In this document: one piece after another, positions 37,490-45,660 of the stretch
Numbering within the stretch: the first letter of the stretch is position 1
How the letters are laid out: every line of letters starts with the position of its first letter
Assembly (NCBI RefSeq): GCF_000153185.1
Contig: NZ_CH724149.1
Location: forward strand, 324,789 to 388,788
DNA length: 64,000 bases
Origin: Reinekea blandensis MED297
GTDB lineage: Bacteria; Pseudomonadota; Gammaproteobacteria; Pseudomonadales; Natronospirillaceae
Direction: 5' to 3'
The notes under the pieces: generated by a model
Seen by the model: the letters and a program-made list of their open reading frames with translations, nothing else
What the model was told of the DNA's origin: nothing
Databases searched by the model: none
Position numbers and translations under genes: made by a program

Positions 37490-40400
37490 TCAGCCGGAGC
37501 TGAGCGTGATCGGGTAATCTTCGACTTCACCGCTGCCTTCGCCATCAGGGATAAAGCGACAGGGGTCTGGGTTGCTGACATCAATGGACTGAGTGAGAAC
37601 TCGCATTCGGGTTTCGCCTAATCCACTCTCTGTTGGAACTTCAAATTGTTGAAAATGACTGTGTGAGATTTTCCGGTTCATAACCCGTTCCTCATTGGCG
37701 AATGACCCGTCCCGGTTAAAATCAATCCAAGCGCTGACTCTATAAGCATTAAAGTCATAAGTAGGCTTATCGATTTTTACATCCAGGTAATATTTTTTGG
37801 TCAAAACGAGCGTGCTTTGGGTATCGAACAACCGGTACCCGTTATCGGCTGCCGTTTCGCTTTTCAGTTCGTCGTAAAGGCCGGTACCGGACAGGGCAAC
37901 AAAGGTCAGATGGACATCGTCGGAATCGCTACCCGGCAGACAGTAATCATCATTGGTTGCAGAGACTTCAACCGTTTTGGTTGCTTTGCTGGTTTTTCCA
38001 TCAAGGGTCATTTCCAGCGTAATGCGGTAAGTTCCGGGTGACTCGAAGGTGATGCTGGCGTTGTAACTGGTGGCAAAGGGTGTATCGCTGTCATTCACCT
38101 TCCAGGCCCAGACTGCATTGGTCGGAACGTGTTGAGAGGTGTTGTTGATAGTCACGTTGAGACCTTCGGCCACAGCATTGAAGGTGATCTCAGGAGCAGG
38201 CGCCGTTTCTTCAGTAAAGCGAACCCGATAGTCTTCGTATTCACCGGCTTTTGCGTAAGCACAGGGCCGCGTATTGTTCGCCCAATCCATAAGAACCCGC
38301 ATGCGGGTCGTTTTTCCATTGGCCTGTGCGTTTTCCGGAAGTTGAAGCGTTGCGGTCCATTCGCCTTTTTGCTTTTCACTTATCAGTCGTTCGCCGTCGT
38401 CAAGGAAGTCATCGTCACCGTTCAGGTCAATGAACACAGACCAGCGCCGGCTGTAGAGTGTGTCGTTCGGTGTCAGTGTCAGATGGTTGTCTTGTCCTAA
38501 TGTCATTTCGACCGCTGCGAGATCTGAGTAATCCGCGTATCCTGAGGGTTGTGTCGTCGACGCTGGCCAGGCTTGCCCGTTCAGTGCGACCTGCTTGATG
38601 TAGTCTGTATTGCCTCCAAAGCCAGAGGGTTGGCAATAGCGATCGGCCTGAGGGATGGCTTTACTGTAGGTTTGGACGTTGTGACCTTGACGCATGGTCA
38701 GGCTGACCGTCTGTGCTTCCTGATCCGGGTCGCGAATCAGGCGGACGCTTTGATCAATACGATGGGTGCTTTGATCGGAGTCTCCATCTGCATCGAGGTC
38801 CCATTCCCAGCTTGGGCCTGAGCTATTCGATGTCGACGAATGGTTGCTCAGGATGTATTGATCAAAAAATCGGGTAAAGTCGAACAGCGCAGCATCTACA
38901 TGATTGGTTTGTGTCATCACATCAACATTGGCAAACGCGTTGATGATGGCTTTTTCAATACGTTCGACAGACCAGTCTGCGGGCAGGTCGCTGTTGTTCT
39001 GGCGGAAGTTACTGGCTGAATCCAGAATACAGTCGGCCGCACTTTCAAAGGACATCAGTCCGCTCCAACAGTCCGTGGCAGCGGTCATCCATAGGTCATA
39101 ACCGATGATGGGGGTCCAGCCATCATTGTCAGTCACCAACGTGTAGAACGCTTTGTTGAACACCCCACCGAGATGATGGCCAATGACCCCGGGATGCCAG
39201 TCTTTGAGGCTGGCAATTGAGCGACCATCGACTGCCGGGTCGGCGAAATAACGCGCCGCCTCATCGGCGGTTGGCTTGAACGATTCGGCATTGAATTTCC
39301 AGTCGTTAACTGAGCCCTGCTGCACGGCGATGGCGTATTCGGTGGCCTCGCCGGCAATGTCGGCAAAGGATTCAGCGATGCCGAATGAAAAGCCGGTGGT
39401 CTGATCAAGGCTGGTGTAGTTTTCTAAAACGGCGTGGGCCAGCTCGTGGCCGAGCGAATCGGCCGAAACCATCGGGTAGAAAAATTCAAACCCATCCCCC
39501 AAGGCAATAAACTCTCCGTTCCAGAATGCGGAGTCAATCGGGCCATAACTGGTGCGAACCTGAAGCGTACGGTTAGGATCGTTTAACGGACCGCGGGCGC
39601 GTGTTTTGGCGTAGCGCTCGTATAAATTAAATGCCACCTGCGCGTGAAACGCGGCGTCGTTTATCGGTGAGTAAGCGCCGATGTCGTTGAAACGGTTTTC
39701 TTCATGATAACCTTGCGCATTACAGAGGTACTCAAAGGCATCGGTAGCGTATTGCCCATGGCGAACTTCAACCTGGTTTTTCCAACTGTTACCGTTTGAG
39801 TCGATGTGCATGACGCATCGGTCGTCATTGCGTTGCACAAGGAAGGTGTTTGCACTGAGTGCATCATTTGCCGACTCAATAAAGGAGTAGTTCCTCTGTT
39901 GGATCAGGGCATTGCCTCCCAATCCGCTGCCAGCCTGTTGCGCATGATTCAGTGTTTCGTGTTTTTGCAGAACGTCTAAAGTGTCCTGGCGGATAACCAG
40001 CCGAGGGCGAGTGTACAGACCGCTGGTTGAGTTCTCAGCATAAAACCAGATGTCGTATGTGGACACCGCATGGCCGCCGATAAGAGTTATCGTCGGTTTG
40101 ACGTCAATGGAGTCGATTTGCCATTGACCAACATCAGAGAGGCTCGTCAGATAGGATTGCGCAATCGCTTCGCCATCGAACGATGGGTTAATGTTTAACG
40201 TTGATTGATCGGTTGGTTGGTTTGGGTGTTTCTCAACTGAGTTAAGAGTCCCCGTCGGTAATTGTCCATAGATATCTGTAATGATGCCTTGATTGTCCAC
40301 CCGGATTGAGATCGTTCCGGTCTGCAATGGCCTGCCGTTCATTCGCGGTTGTAATCGACGAATGTCAGAAGAGGTATGCTCGGGTGTAACGTCTTGCCAT

Positions 40401-40567
40401 TCGATATTGGCTGTTGAACTCAGTTGTTTAGTAATGCGCTCTATGCTCGATGGCTCACTCGCCCAGGACGCTGCGCCTAAGGCTCCAAGACAACACAGTG
40501 AATGACGAAAAAATTTATAGATGTCGACTGACTTATTTTTTTGGGGCAAAAGCATCCTGTTGTCCAT
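37490..40567 (-). CDS. Secreted M4-type metalloprotease with GEVED and PKD domains
   Basis: An exported zinc protease of 1025 residues. ATG 40567 and ATG 40555 are both possible; the second has the fuller upstream purine tract. A signal peptide (ending ASWA), then a propeptide of about 210 residues. The catalytic domain has HELAHAV (zinc ligands His374 and His378 with catalytic Glu375) and GIAESFADIAGE with the third ligand Glu; the normal Asn of NExxSD is Ala. IGHHLGGVFNKAFY supplies the active-site His. C-terminal modules: a GEVED domain (ends GEYEDYRVRF), a PKD domain (WAWKVNDSD) and a second GEVED (GEVEDYPITL). It is the first gene of the minus-strand run and lies 0.5 kb from the next M4 gene. 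It may process the exported partners; inference. Confidence 0.8.
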   Translation of the reverse strand: MDNRMLLPQKNKSVDIYKFFRHSLCCLGALGAASWASEPSSIERITKQLSSTANIEWQDVTPEHTSSDIRRLQPRMNGRPLQTGTISIRVDNQGIITDIYGQLPTGTLNSVEKHPNQPTDQSTLNINPSFDGEAIAQSYLTSLSDVGQWQIDSIDVKPTITLIGGHAVSTYDIWFYAENSTSGLYTRPRLVIRQDTLDVLQKHETLNHAQQAGSGLGGNALIQQRNYSFIESANDALSANTFLVQRNDDRCVMHIDSNGNSWKNQVEVRHGQYATDAFEYLCNAQGYHEENRFNDIGAYSPINDAAFHAQVAFNLYERYAKTRARGPLNDPNRTLQVRTSYGPIDSAFWNGEFIALGDGFEFFYPMVSADSLGHELAHAVLENYTSLDQTTGFSFGIAESFADIAGEATEYAIAVQQGSVNDWKFNAESFKPTADEAARYFADPAVDGRSIASLKDWHPGVIGHHLGGVFNKAFYTLVTDNDGWTPIIGYDLWMTAATDCWSGLMSFESAADCILDSASNFRQNNSDLPADWSVERIEKAIINAFANVDVMTQTNHVDAALFDFTRFFDQYILSNHSSTSNSSGPSWEWDLDADGDSDQSTHRIDQSVRLIRDPDQEAQTVSLTMRQGHNVQTYSKAIPQADRYCQPSGFGGNTDYIKQVALNGQAWPASTTQPSGYADYSDLAAVEMTLGQDNHLTLTPNDTLYSRRWSVFIDLNGDDDFLDDGERLISEKQKGEWTATLQLPENAQANGKTTRMRVLMDWANNTRPCAYAKAGEYEDYRVRFTEETAPAPEITFNAVAEGLNVTINNTSQHVPTNAVWAWKVNDSDTPFATSYNASITFESPGTYRITLEMTLDGKTSKATKTVEVSATNDDYCLPGSDSDDVHLTFVALSGTGLYDELKSETAADNGYRLFDTQSTLVLTKKYYLDVKIDKPTYDFNAYRVSAWIDFNRDGSFANEERVMNRKISHSHFQQFEVPTESGLGETRMRVLTQSIDVSNPDPCRFIPDGEGSGEVEDYPITLSSG

Positions 40568-40916
40568 CCCTGAAGGTGATGAATAAAAAATAGATATTTG
40601 AAGTGTGCGCGAATCTTTTATTCAGATGTCGCTAAAAAATGCCATCAACGAACGGGCGGTGGGTGAAGTATCCGCGTGAAATAGTGAAACATGGTTAAAT
40701 CCTTTTCAGCTTTTGGCTTACGGTTTTGTCGCGTTTTTTGTAACGGCGTTATTTTCAAAAAGATTTTTGTTCGTATGGAAAATGTCAAAACCGCCCGCAG
40801 TATCAAACACCTTTTTTCTTAAAACAATGAACGGTTGATGAATTATTGGCCAGTTTTTGTGATGCAATTGGAAAGGATTTAATGGAGTGAAAATGGGTGA
40901 TTTTTATTGGAAATTA

Positions 40917-40938
40917 TTTTTAGATTAACGTCTAAAAA
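40917..40938. promoter_or_regulatory. Inverted repeat 1 in the M4 protease leader
   Basis: TTTTTAGA and TCTAAAAA face each other across six bases (TTAACG). The same arms and spacing recur 84 bases away, which is more than chance A+T-richness would usually give. Confidence 0.5.
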
Positions 40939-41000
40939 AAATTCTATGGTATGCGGCGGGGGAAAAATAATTTTGAATAAGTTAGGAAATAGATGGTATT

Positions 41001-41030
41001 GGATTTTTTAGAGGTTAATCTAAAAAATCC
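41001..41030. promoter_or_regulatory. Inverted repeat 2 in the M4 protease leader
   Basis: GGATTTTTTAGA and TCTAAAAAATCC are perfect 12-base arms around GGTTAA. It contains the core of repeat 1, so both may bind one dimeric regulator, or act as stem-loops. Confidence 0.55.
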
Positions 41031-41074
41031 ATTAAACAGTTTTGTTTTTATGGGTGTTTTAGGAGGGAATTAAA

Positions 41075-41098
41075 AAGCCCGCGGGAAAAAGCGGGCTT
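41075..41098 (-). terminator. Intrinsic terminator after the large M4 protease gene
   Basis: On the minus strand AAGCCCGC pairs with GCGGGCTT around an 8-base loop and is followed by a T-run. It lies 12 bases past the stop of the gene at 41110. Confidence 0.9.
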
Positions 41099-41109
41099 AC
41101 GATGAAATG

Positions 41110-44100
41110 TCAGTTGGACTTTTTCCGGAAAGTGATGAGCAAGCTAAAAACTACCGTTAAAAGCGCCGGGGGCAGTGAACCGCCTTTTTGTTTCGGTATG
41201 TTGACAATGCTGGTGTTTGACTTCCCCTGAGGATAGTCTGCGTTGGTGATGGTCAAGGTCACTTCATACTGGCCACCTTTTTTATATTGATGACGACCTT
41301 GCAGGCTGTGTGTGGACTGCCCATCACCAAAGTTCAGTAAAACTTCAGAATCATAAGGGATCAGGCTGTCCGTGGCATCATAGCTGAGAGTTCGCTTATC
41401 AACGCTGAGCGCTATTGTTGGTTCCGTTAGTCGTTCAACAGTGACTTCTTGTTGCCATTGATCAAGCAGGTGTCCGTCTTGGTCTTCGATTTTGGCAGAA
41501 AGCGTATATACGCCGTTTGCCTGATACTGATGCTCTGGTGCTGGTTCTGCGCTGTACTGGCCATCACCGAATGACCATTGCCAAACCAACTGATCATGCC
41601 AAGGGGTGTCGTTTTGAACAACGAGAACATCACCCGATAGTTCGGCCCGTAAAACCGTATTCGGTAAGACCGTCCATAGGACTCGATAATCTTCGGCTTC
41701 TCCGAAATAGCCGTTATTACCATATACCGAATCGCATGGACCGAAGTCCCGTGGCCCAAGCTCGCTGTACTGCATGGCTATACGCAGGCGGCGGTCATAA
41801 TGGCCGGGCGGTAAAGACAGTTGGGATAGGTCTAGCCAGCCGGATACCTGACCACTGCCAAGACCGAAACCCGAGGTATCGAATCGATTGAAAACGGCCT
41901 CGGACTCGTCAAACTTGCCATCCTTGTCAGCATCCACCCAGGCTCGATACATGGTGGGTCCAAAATCATCTTCCGTCGTTCCGGCTTGAATCTTAATGGG
42001 TTGGCGTTGGGCAGACAGCTCTACGGGTGAATCGGCATTAATCAGGCCGCTGGCACTGGCGGTGTTAAACTCGGTGTCACCAAACGCAACGGACGCGATG
42101 TAGTCAACATTACCTGTCAGGGCCGATTCACAGTATAGGAAGTCTTCGTCGCTGTTCAGGATTAAGGAAAACGGCATGGTGGTGGATCGCCATTGCCAGT
42201 CATCCGGGTCTGGTCCGATGGCTTGTTGATAGCGCCATTCCACTGAACCTGTAAAGCTTCCTGCGGCGTAGGTTGTCTCCAATCGGTTTTTTGGCGTGGT
42301 CAGGGTGCGTCCATCACCGAGTGTCCAGATAAACTCCTGAGTGTTCGATTTTTTGTCATTGGGTGCAGTGCCGGCGACCGTCAGTTCAATCTGGTACTCT
42401 TGACCGGCCATGCTCAGTGTCCGGTGACGAACTGAACCGCTAAACGCCGGAACCGCCAGGTTCACGTCTTCCGTGGTTACAACACCGCTGGGATTGTCGG
42501 GGTTGGTAATGGTCAGCGTGATCGTATAGGTACCGCGAGACGCGTAGAGGTGTTCAGCTTGGAGCCCCGTTTTTTCATCGCTGCCGTCACCAAAATCCCA
42601 ATGCATGATGGAGTTGTCAGGGTAGGTAGAGTCGGTACCATCAACAGAGACGTACTGACCAAACTTTTCCGTCTCCATTGACGCCAGCGTGGTTGTTTCG
42701 ACGTTGATGGTCTCCTGCCATTGCTGTACTTCCTGGCCCTGGTTGTCCAGACCACGTGCGGTCACAGTATAGGCCCCGCTCTGGGCGTAGCTGTGTTTGG
42801 GCGATGTTGCTGTCGTGGTGTCACTGCCATCGCCAAAGTCCCAGACCCAGGAAGCTATTTGTGGCAGGTTGGTCGCGTTGACGAACTGCATCGCATTCAC
42901 CAGCGGCACGGCGTCGATGGCGAGTTGTGCAGGTGCGCTGGATTGCCAGCGCAAGGTATAGTCTTCGATTTCCGCAAATCTAATGTCACCACAGGGCAAG
43001 CCTGTAACATAAAAATCGGCGGTAATGACGCGCAAACGATAATCCTGATCGAGCTCGCCAATGAAGCCTAATGTGCCGCTCAACAGCCCATCGGTGCCTT
43101 GAGCGATCAGGCGTTCAGTGCTTTCAAACTTACCGTTTTGGTCTGCATCCAGCCAGAAATAAACCTGTCTGGTCCGGCCCTGACGCGCCGGATGGTCGCC
43201 GGTCAATAATTGGAAAGCAGGATCTGTGTTTTGGAGGATGAAAATCGGATCATCGGAATAGTCGCTGTAACCGTCAGCACCACTGGTTCGTGTTTGCCCG
43301 TTCATGGACAGTGCGGCGGTAAACGCATCTTTTGGTGAGTATAGGAGTCCGTTGGCCGTGCAGTAATCTGCAGTTACAGAGACCCGCATACGAATGTCAT
43401 CCGATTGTCCTTCCGGATCCGTAGCGGTCAGCGTCACCCAATAATCGCCTTCGGCGGGGAAGGTGTGCTCAGGACTGAACTCGGTACTGGTAGCATCGTC
43501 GTGGCCGAAATCCCACAGCCATTGCCAGCCCGAAGCGTCCGACGCAACCGCCGTCCCATACGATCGGGTCAGGTTTTCAAAGTCGACGGTCAACAACCGC
43601 GTTGTCGGTTTGAACCCGGTTTCAACGCCCAGTTCAGGCATCGCATTGTCAATGCCTACATGCAAAAAGGCTTTGCGGATCTGGTTTTCCAGTTGGAGGT
43701 TAGTCCATGGACGGTTGTCCGGTTGACGAAGGCCTTCACTAAGAAAGCGCGATGTCATCTGTGGGACGGTTTGTGCAACGCAATCGGCCGCTTCTTCAAA
43801 CAGGGACGATTCAATCCAACAGGCCTGGTTAGCTTTGGCAAACAGCTCGAATGCATAGCGGGTGTTCCATGGTGTCGGCCGTGCGGTCATTTTGCTGGTG
43901 GCAAGCGTATAGAAGACTTTATTGAACAGGCCAGATGCATAGTGAGGCGGTACGCCTCGGTTGTAGTCATCGATGTGCTCAACTGAAACGCCATCCAGCG
44001 ATGGCCGGTCTAGGTAGCGCGCCGGAGTCCCGTTGCGGTTTGTTTCCTGGCCGGTTTGCCAGGTATTGCTGCCATAAAGATAAAACTCAGCGGCTTGGCC

Positions 44101-45336
44101 GGCCATGTCTGAAAACGATTCGTTTAGGGCGCCAGCCTCAAATTTGGACATCCATTTTTTGTACTCAGTACCAACGCCATAAGTAAAACCATGCGCGATC
44201 TCATGGGCGACAATGGTCAGTTCCACGGGTGGATACATGGCTTCGTGGCCGTCTCCATAGAACAGCGATTCCAGGTTCCGGTCAAAAAAAGCATTGCCGA
44301 CATAGTAACCGTAATGAACGTATTGGCGAATGGGCTCGTCATAGTAAGGCGAATGCCCAAGGTAATGCCGATACATCTCAGTCGTCATCTGGCCCCGGTA
44401 ATGCACGTCATTAAGCGGGGACTTGGCATGATTGTAAGGGCGGTGCGTGTTGGTCGTGTTGTCTGTGCAGTCAAAGGTATAGGGTTCTGTGGGGAGGTCC
44501 TCAGTGCGGTTCCCGGCGTCGATGGTAATCACGCCGTTTGCTGCAAAGCTGCATAGCCGTGTGCTGCCAAAGTCTTCTTGCGACAATGCGAAGGTTGTTG
44601 GCGGACTATACGCAAGTCCTGTCGCTTCATAATCCTCCCGGGGTGCGTTAGGGTTCCCGGACGGTCCGGCACCACCGACAACTTCCCCTTCCAGCATCGA
44701 GTGCAGGCCGAGAGTTGACTGCAATAATCCACCGGTTTGGTTAAGGATCAGTTGTCGGTTAACCCGATGTTGGTCACTTGTGCGTATGTACGTAACATCA
44801 ACCAGCAACGCATCGTGTGCCCGATTTGCCTCATCAATGAATATGACTCGCCGGTGATTTATATCCGAAAACGCTGTGGACGGATCGGAGTCGCCCAGTA
44901 AGGCGTGTAACTCGGCAGTTGTAGGGAGCGGTATGTTATCACTCAGTGTTGGGATATCTGTTTCAATGTGGTTTAACAGTCGGCCATAGCCACCTGTAAT
45001 TTCGCCCTGATCGTTTACGGTAACCAGAATGTCATGATTCAGAATGTCGATGGCTTGGTAAGCTAATTGAAACCGATAGAAACGACGGCCAGCCTGTTCG
45101 GTCTGGTTCAGGGGTTTGAAAGTCAGTGATGCAGGTAAGTTAAAACGATTACGCAGAGTCGCGATGATCTGGTCCGTTGCTGTACCCTGGCTAACGGCTT
45201 GTCGAGGCGCCGGCGTCAGAGTTGTTTGAGCCGGTTGATGCTTGAGTGTGTCAAACAGCGGAATGGTCTCTGCTGCCCAACTCGGCGCGCTCAGTGGTAT
45301 CAGCACTGCGGCTGCCAGAAGTCCTGTTCGTTTCAT
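41110..45336 (-). CDS. Very large M4 metalloprotease with PKD/GEVED domains and GlyGly-CTERM tail
   Basis: A secreted zinc protease of 1408 residues; AGGAG lies 5 bases before ATG 45336 (frame open to 45363). A signal peptide ends near PSWA, then a FTP/PepSY-like propeptide of about 220 residues. Catalytic motifs are HEIAHGFT (zinc His378 and His382, catalytic Glu379), GALNESFSDMAGQ (canonical NExxSD) and HYASGLFNKVFY. Then follow PKD, GEVED (SIRFAEIEDYTLRW-like), three PKD-like, GEVED (YFGEAEDYRV) and two PKD domains, each with WDFGDG-type loops. The tail GGSLPPALLTVVF-hydrophobic-RKKSN is a GlyGly-CTERM signal for rhombosortase processing and surface or T2SS release. It is divergent from the hybrid sensor at 45661. 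Confidence 0.88.
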   Translation of the reverse strand: MKRTGLLAAAVLIPLSAPSWAAETIPLFDTLKHQPAQTTLTPAPRQAVSQGTATDQIIATLRNRFNLPASLTFKPLNQTEQAGRRFYRFQLAYQAIDILNHDILVTVNDQGEITGGYGRLLNHIETDIPTLSDNIPLPTTAELHALLGDSDPSTAFSDINHRRVIFIDEANRAHDALLVDVTYIRTSDQHRVNRQLILNQTGGLLQSTLGLHSMLEGEVVGGAGPSGNPNAPREDYEATGLAYSPPTTFALSQEDFGSTRLCSFAANGVITIDAGNRTEDLPTEPYTFDCTDNTTNTHRPYNHAKSPLNDVHYRGQMTTEMYRHYLGHSPYYDEPIRQYVHYGYYVGNAFFDRNLESLFYGDGHEAMYPPVELTIVAHEIAHGFTYGVGTEYKKWMSKFEAGALNESFSDMAGQAAEFYLYGSNTWQTGQETNRNGTPARYLDRPSLDGVSVEHIDDYNRGVPPHYASGLFNKVFYTLATSKMTARPTPWNTRYAFELFAKANQACWIESSLFEEAADCVAQTVPQMTSRFLSEGLRQPDNRPWTNLQLENQIRKAFLHVGIDNAMPELGVETGFKPTTRLLTVDFENLTRSYGTAVASDASGWQWLWDFGHDDATSTEFSPEHTFPAEGDYWVTLTATDPEGQSDDIRMRVSVTADYCTANGLLYSPKDAFTAALSMNGQTRTSGADGYSDYSDDPIFILQNTDPAFQLLTGDHPARQGRTRQVYFWLDADQNGKFESTERLIAQGTDGLLSGTLGFIGELDQDYRLRVITADFYVTGLPCGDIRFAEIEDYTLRWQSSAPAQLAIDAVPLVNAMQFVNATNLPQIASWVWDFGDGSDTTTATSPKHSYAQSGAYTVTARGLDNQGQEVQQWQETINVETTTLASMETEKFGQYVSVDGTDSTYPDNSIMHWDFGDGSDEKTGLQAEHLYASRGTYTITLTITNPDNPSGVVTTEDVNLAVPAFSGSVRHRTLSMAGQEYQIELTVAGTAPNDKKSNTQEFIWTLGDGRTLTTPKNRLETTYAAGSFTGSVEWRYQQAIGPDPDDWQWRSTTMPFSLILNSDEDFLYCESALTGNVDYIASVAFGDTEFNTASASGLINADSPVELSAQRQPIKIQAGTTEDDFGPTMYRAWVDADKDGKFDESEAVFNRFDTSGFGLGSGQVSGWLDLSQLSLPPGHYDRRLRIAMQYSELGPRDFGPCDSVYGNNGYFGEAEDYRVLWTVLPNTVLRAELSGDVLVVQNDTPWHDQLVWQWSFGDGQYSAEPAPEHQYQANGVYTLSAKIEDQDGHLLDQWQQEVTVERLTEPTIALSVDKRTLSYDATDSLIPYDSEVLLNFGDGQSTHSLQGRHQYKKGGQYEVTLTITNADYPQGKSNTSIVNIPKQKGGSLPPALLTVVFSLLITFRKKSN

Positions 45337-45660
45337 CCTTTCTCCTGAAAGTTCCATCGCCACAAGGTGCGTTGATGCGGGGCTGTCAGCGATAGCGGGT
45401 CATTATGATAGCATTGATAAAGTTGTTCAAAAGCGAATCGATTTATTGGTTGGGATACGGTTGTCAATCTTTAGAGACAGATCACAACGGCACCTTTGAT
45501 GGTTAAGTAAAGGGTTCGTTGATAGTCGCTAAGGCATACTATCTGGGTTGTGGATAGCTTCGCGCGGAGCTTCGTGGCAAAGTCTATGCTTTTCGGGATA
45601 CGCTTTGCTCAGTGCAGGTGGTGAGCATGAACGGCATAAGACTGGACGAGGGACTGTGCA
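45337..45660. other. Divergent promoter region between M4 protease and sensor genes
   Basis: About 320 bases without a gene. It should hold promoters for both divergent genes and might be the target of the sensor's own AraC domain. No dyad or direct repeat was recognised on reading. Confidence 0.4.

Larger units (their letters stand above)
40568..41074. other. A+T-rich control region with twin inverted repeats
   Basis: About 500 bases upstream of the M4 protease at 37490, noticeably richer in A+T than its surroundings. It holds two copies of an inverted repeat (40917-40938 and 41001-41030). A 43-codon open frame at 40691-40822 has no support. Promoter elements are probably here. Confidence 0.55.

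Noticed and set aside
40691-40822. Open frame of 43 codons in the A+T-rich gap
   Set aside because: No ribosome-binding site, no recognisable family, and A+T-rich non-coding composition.
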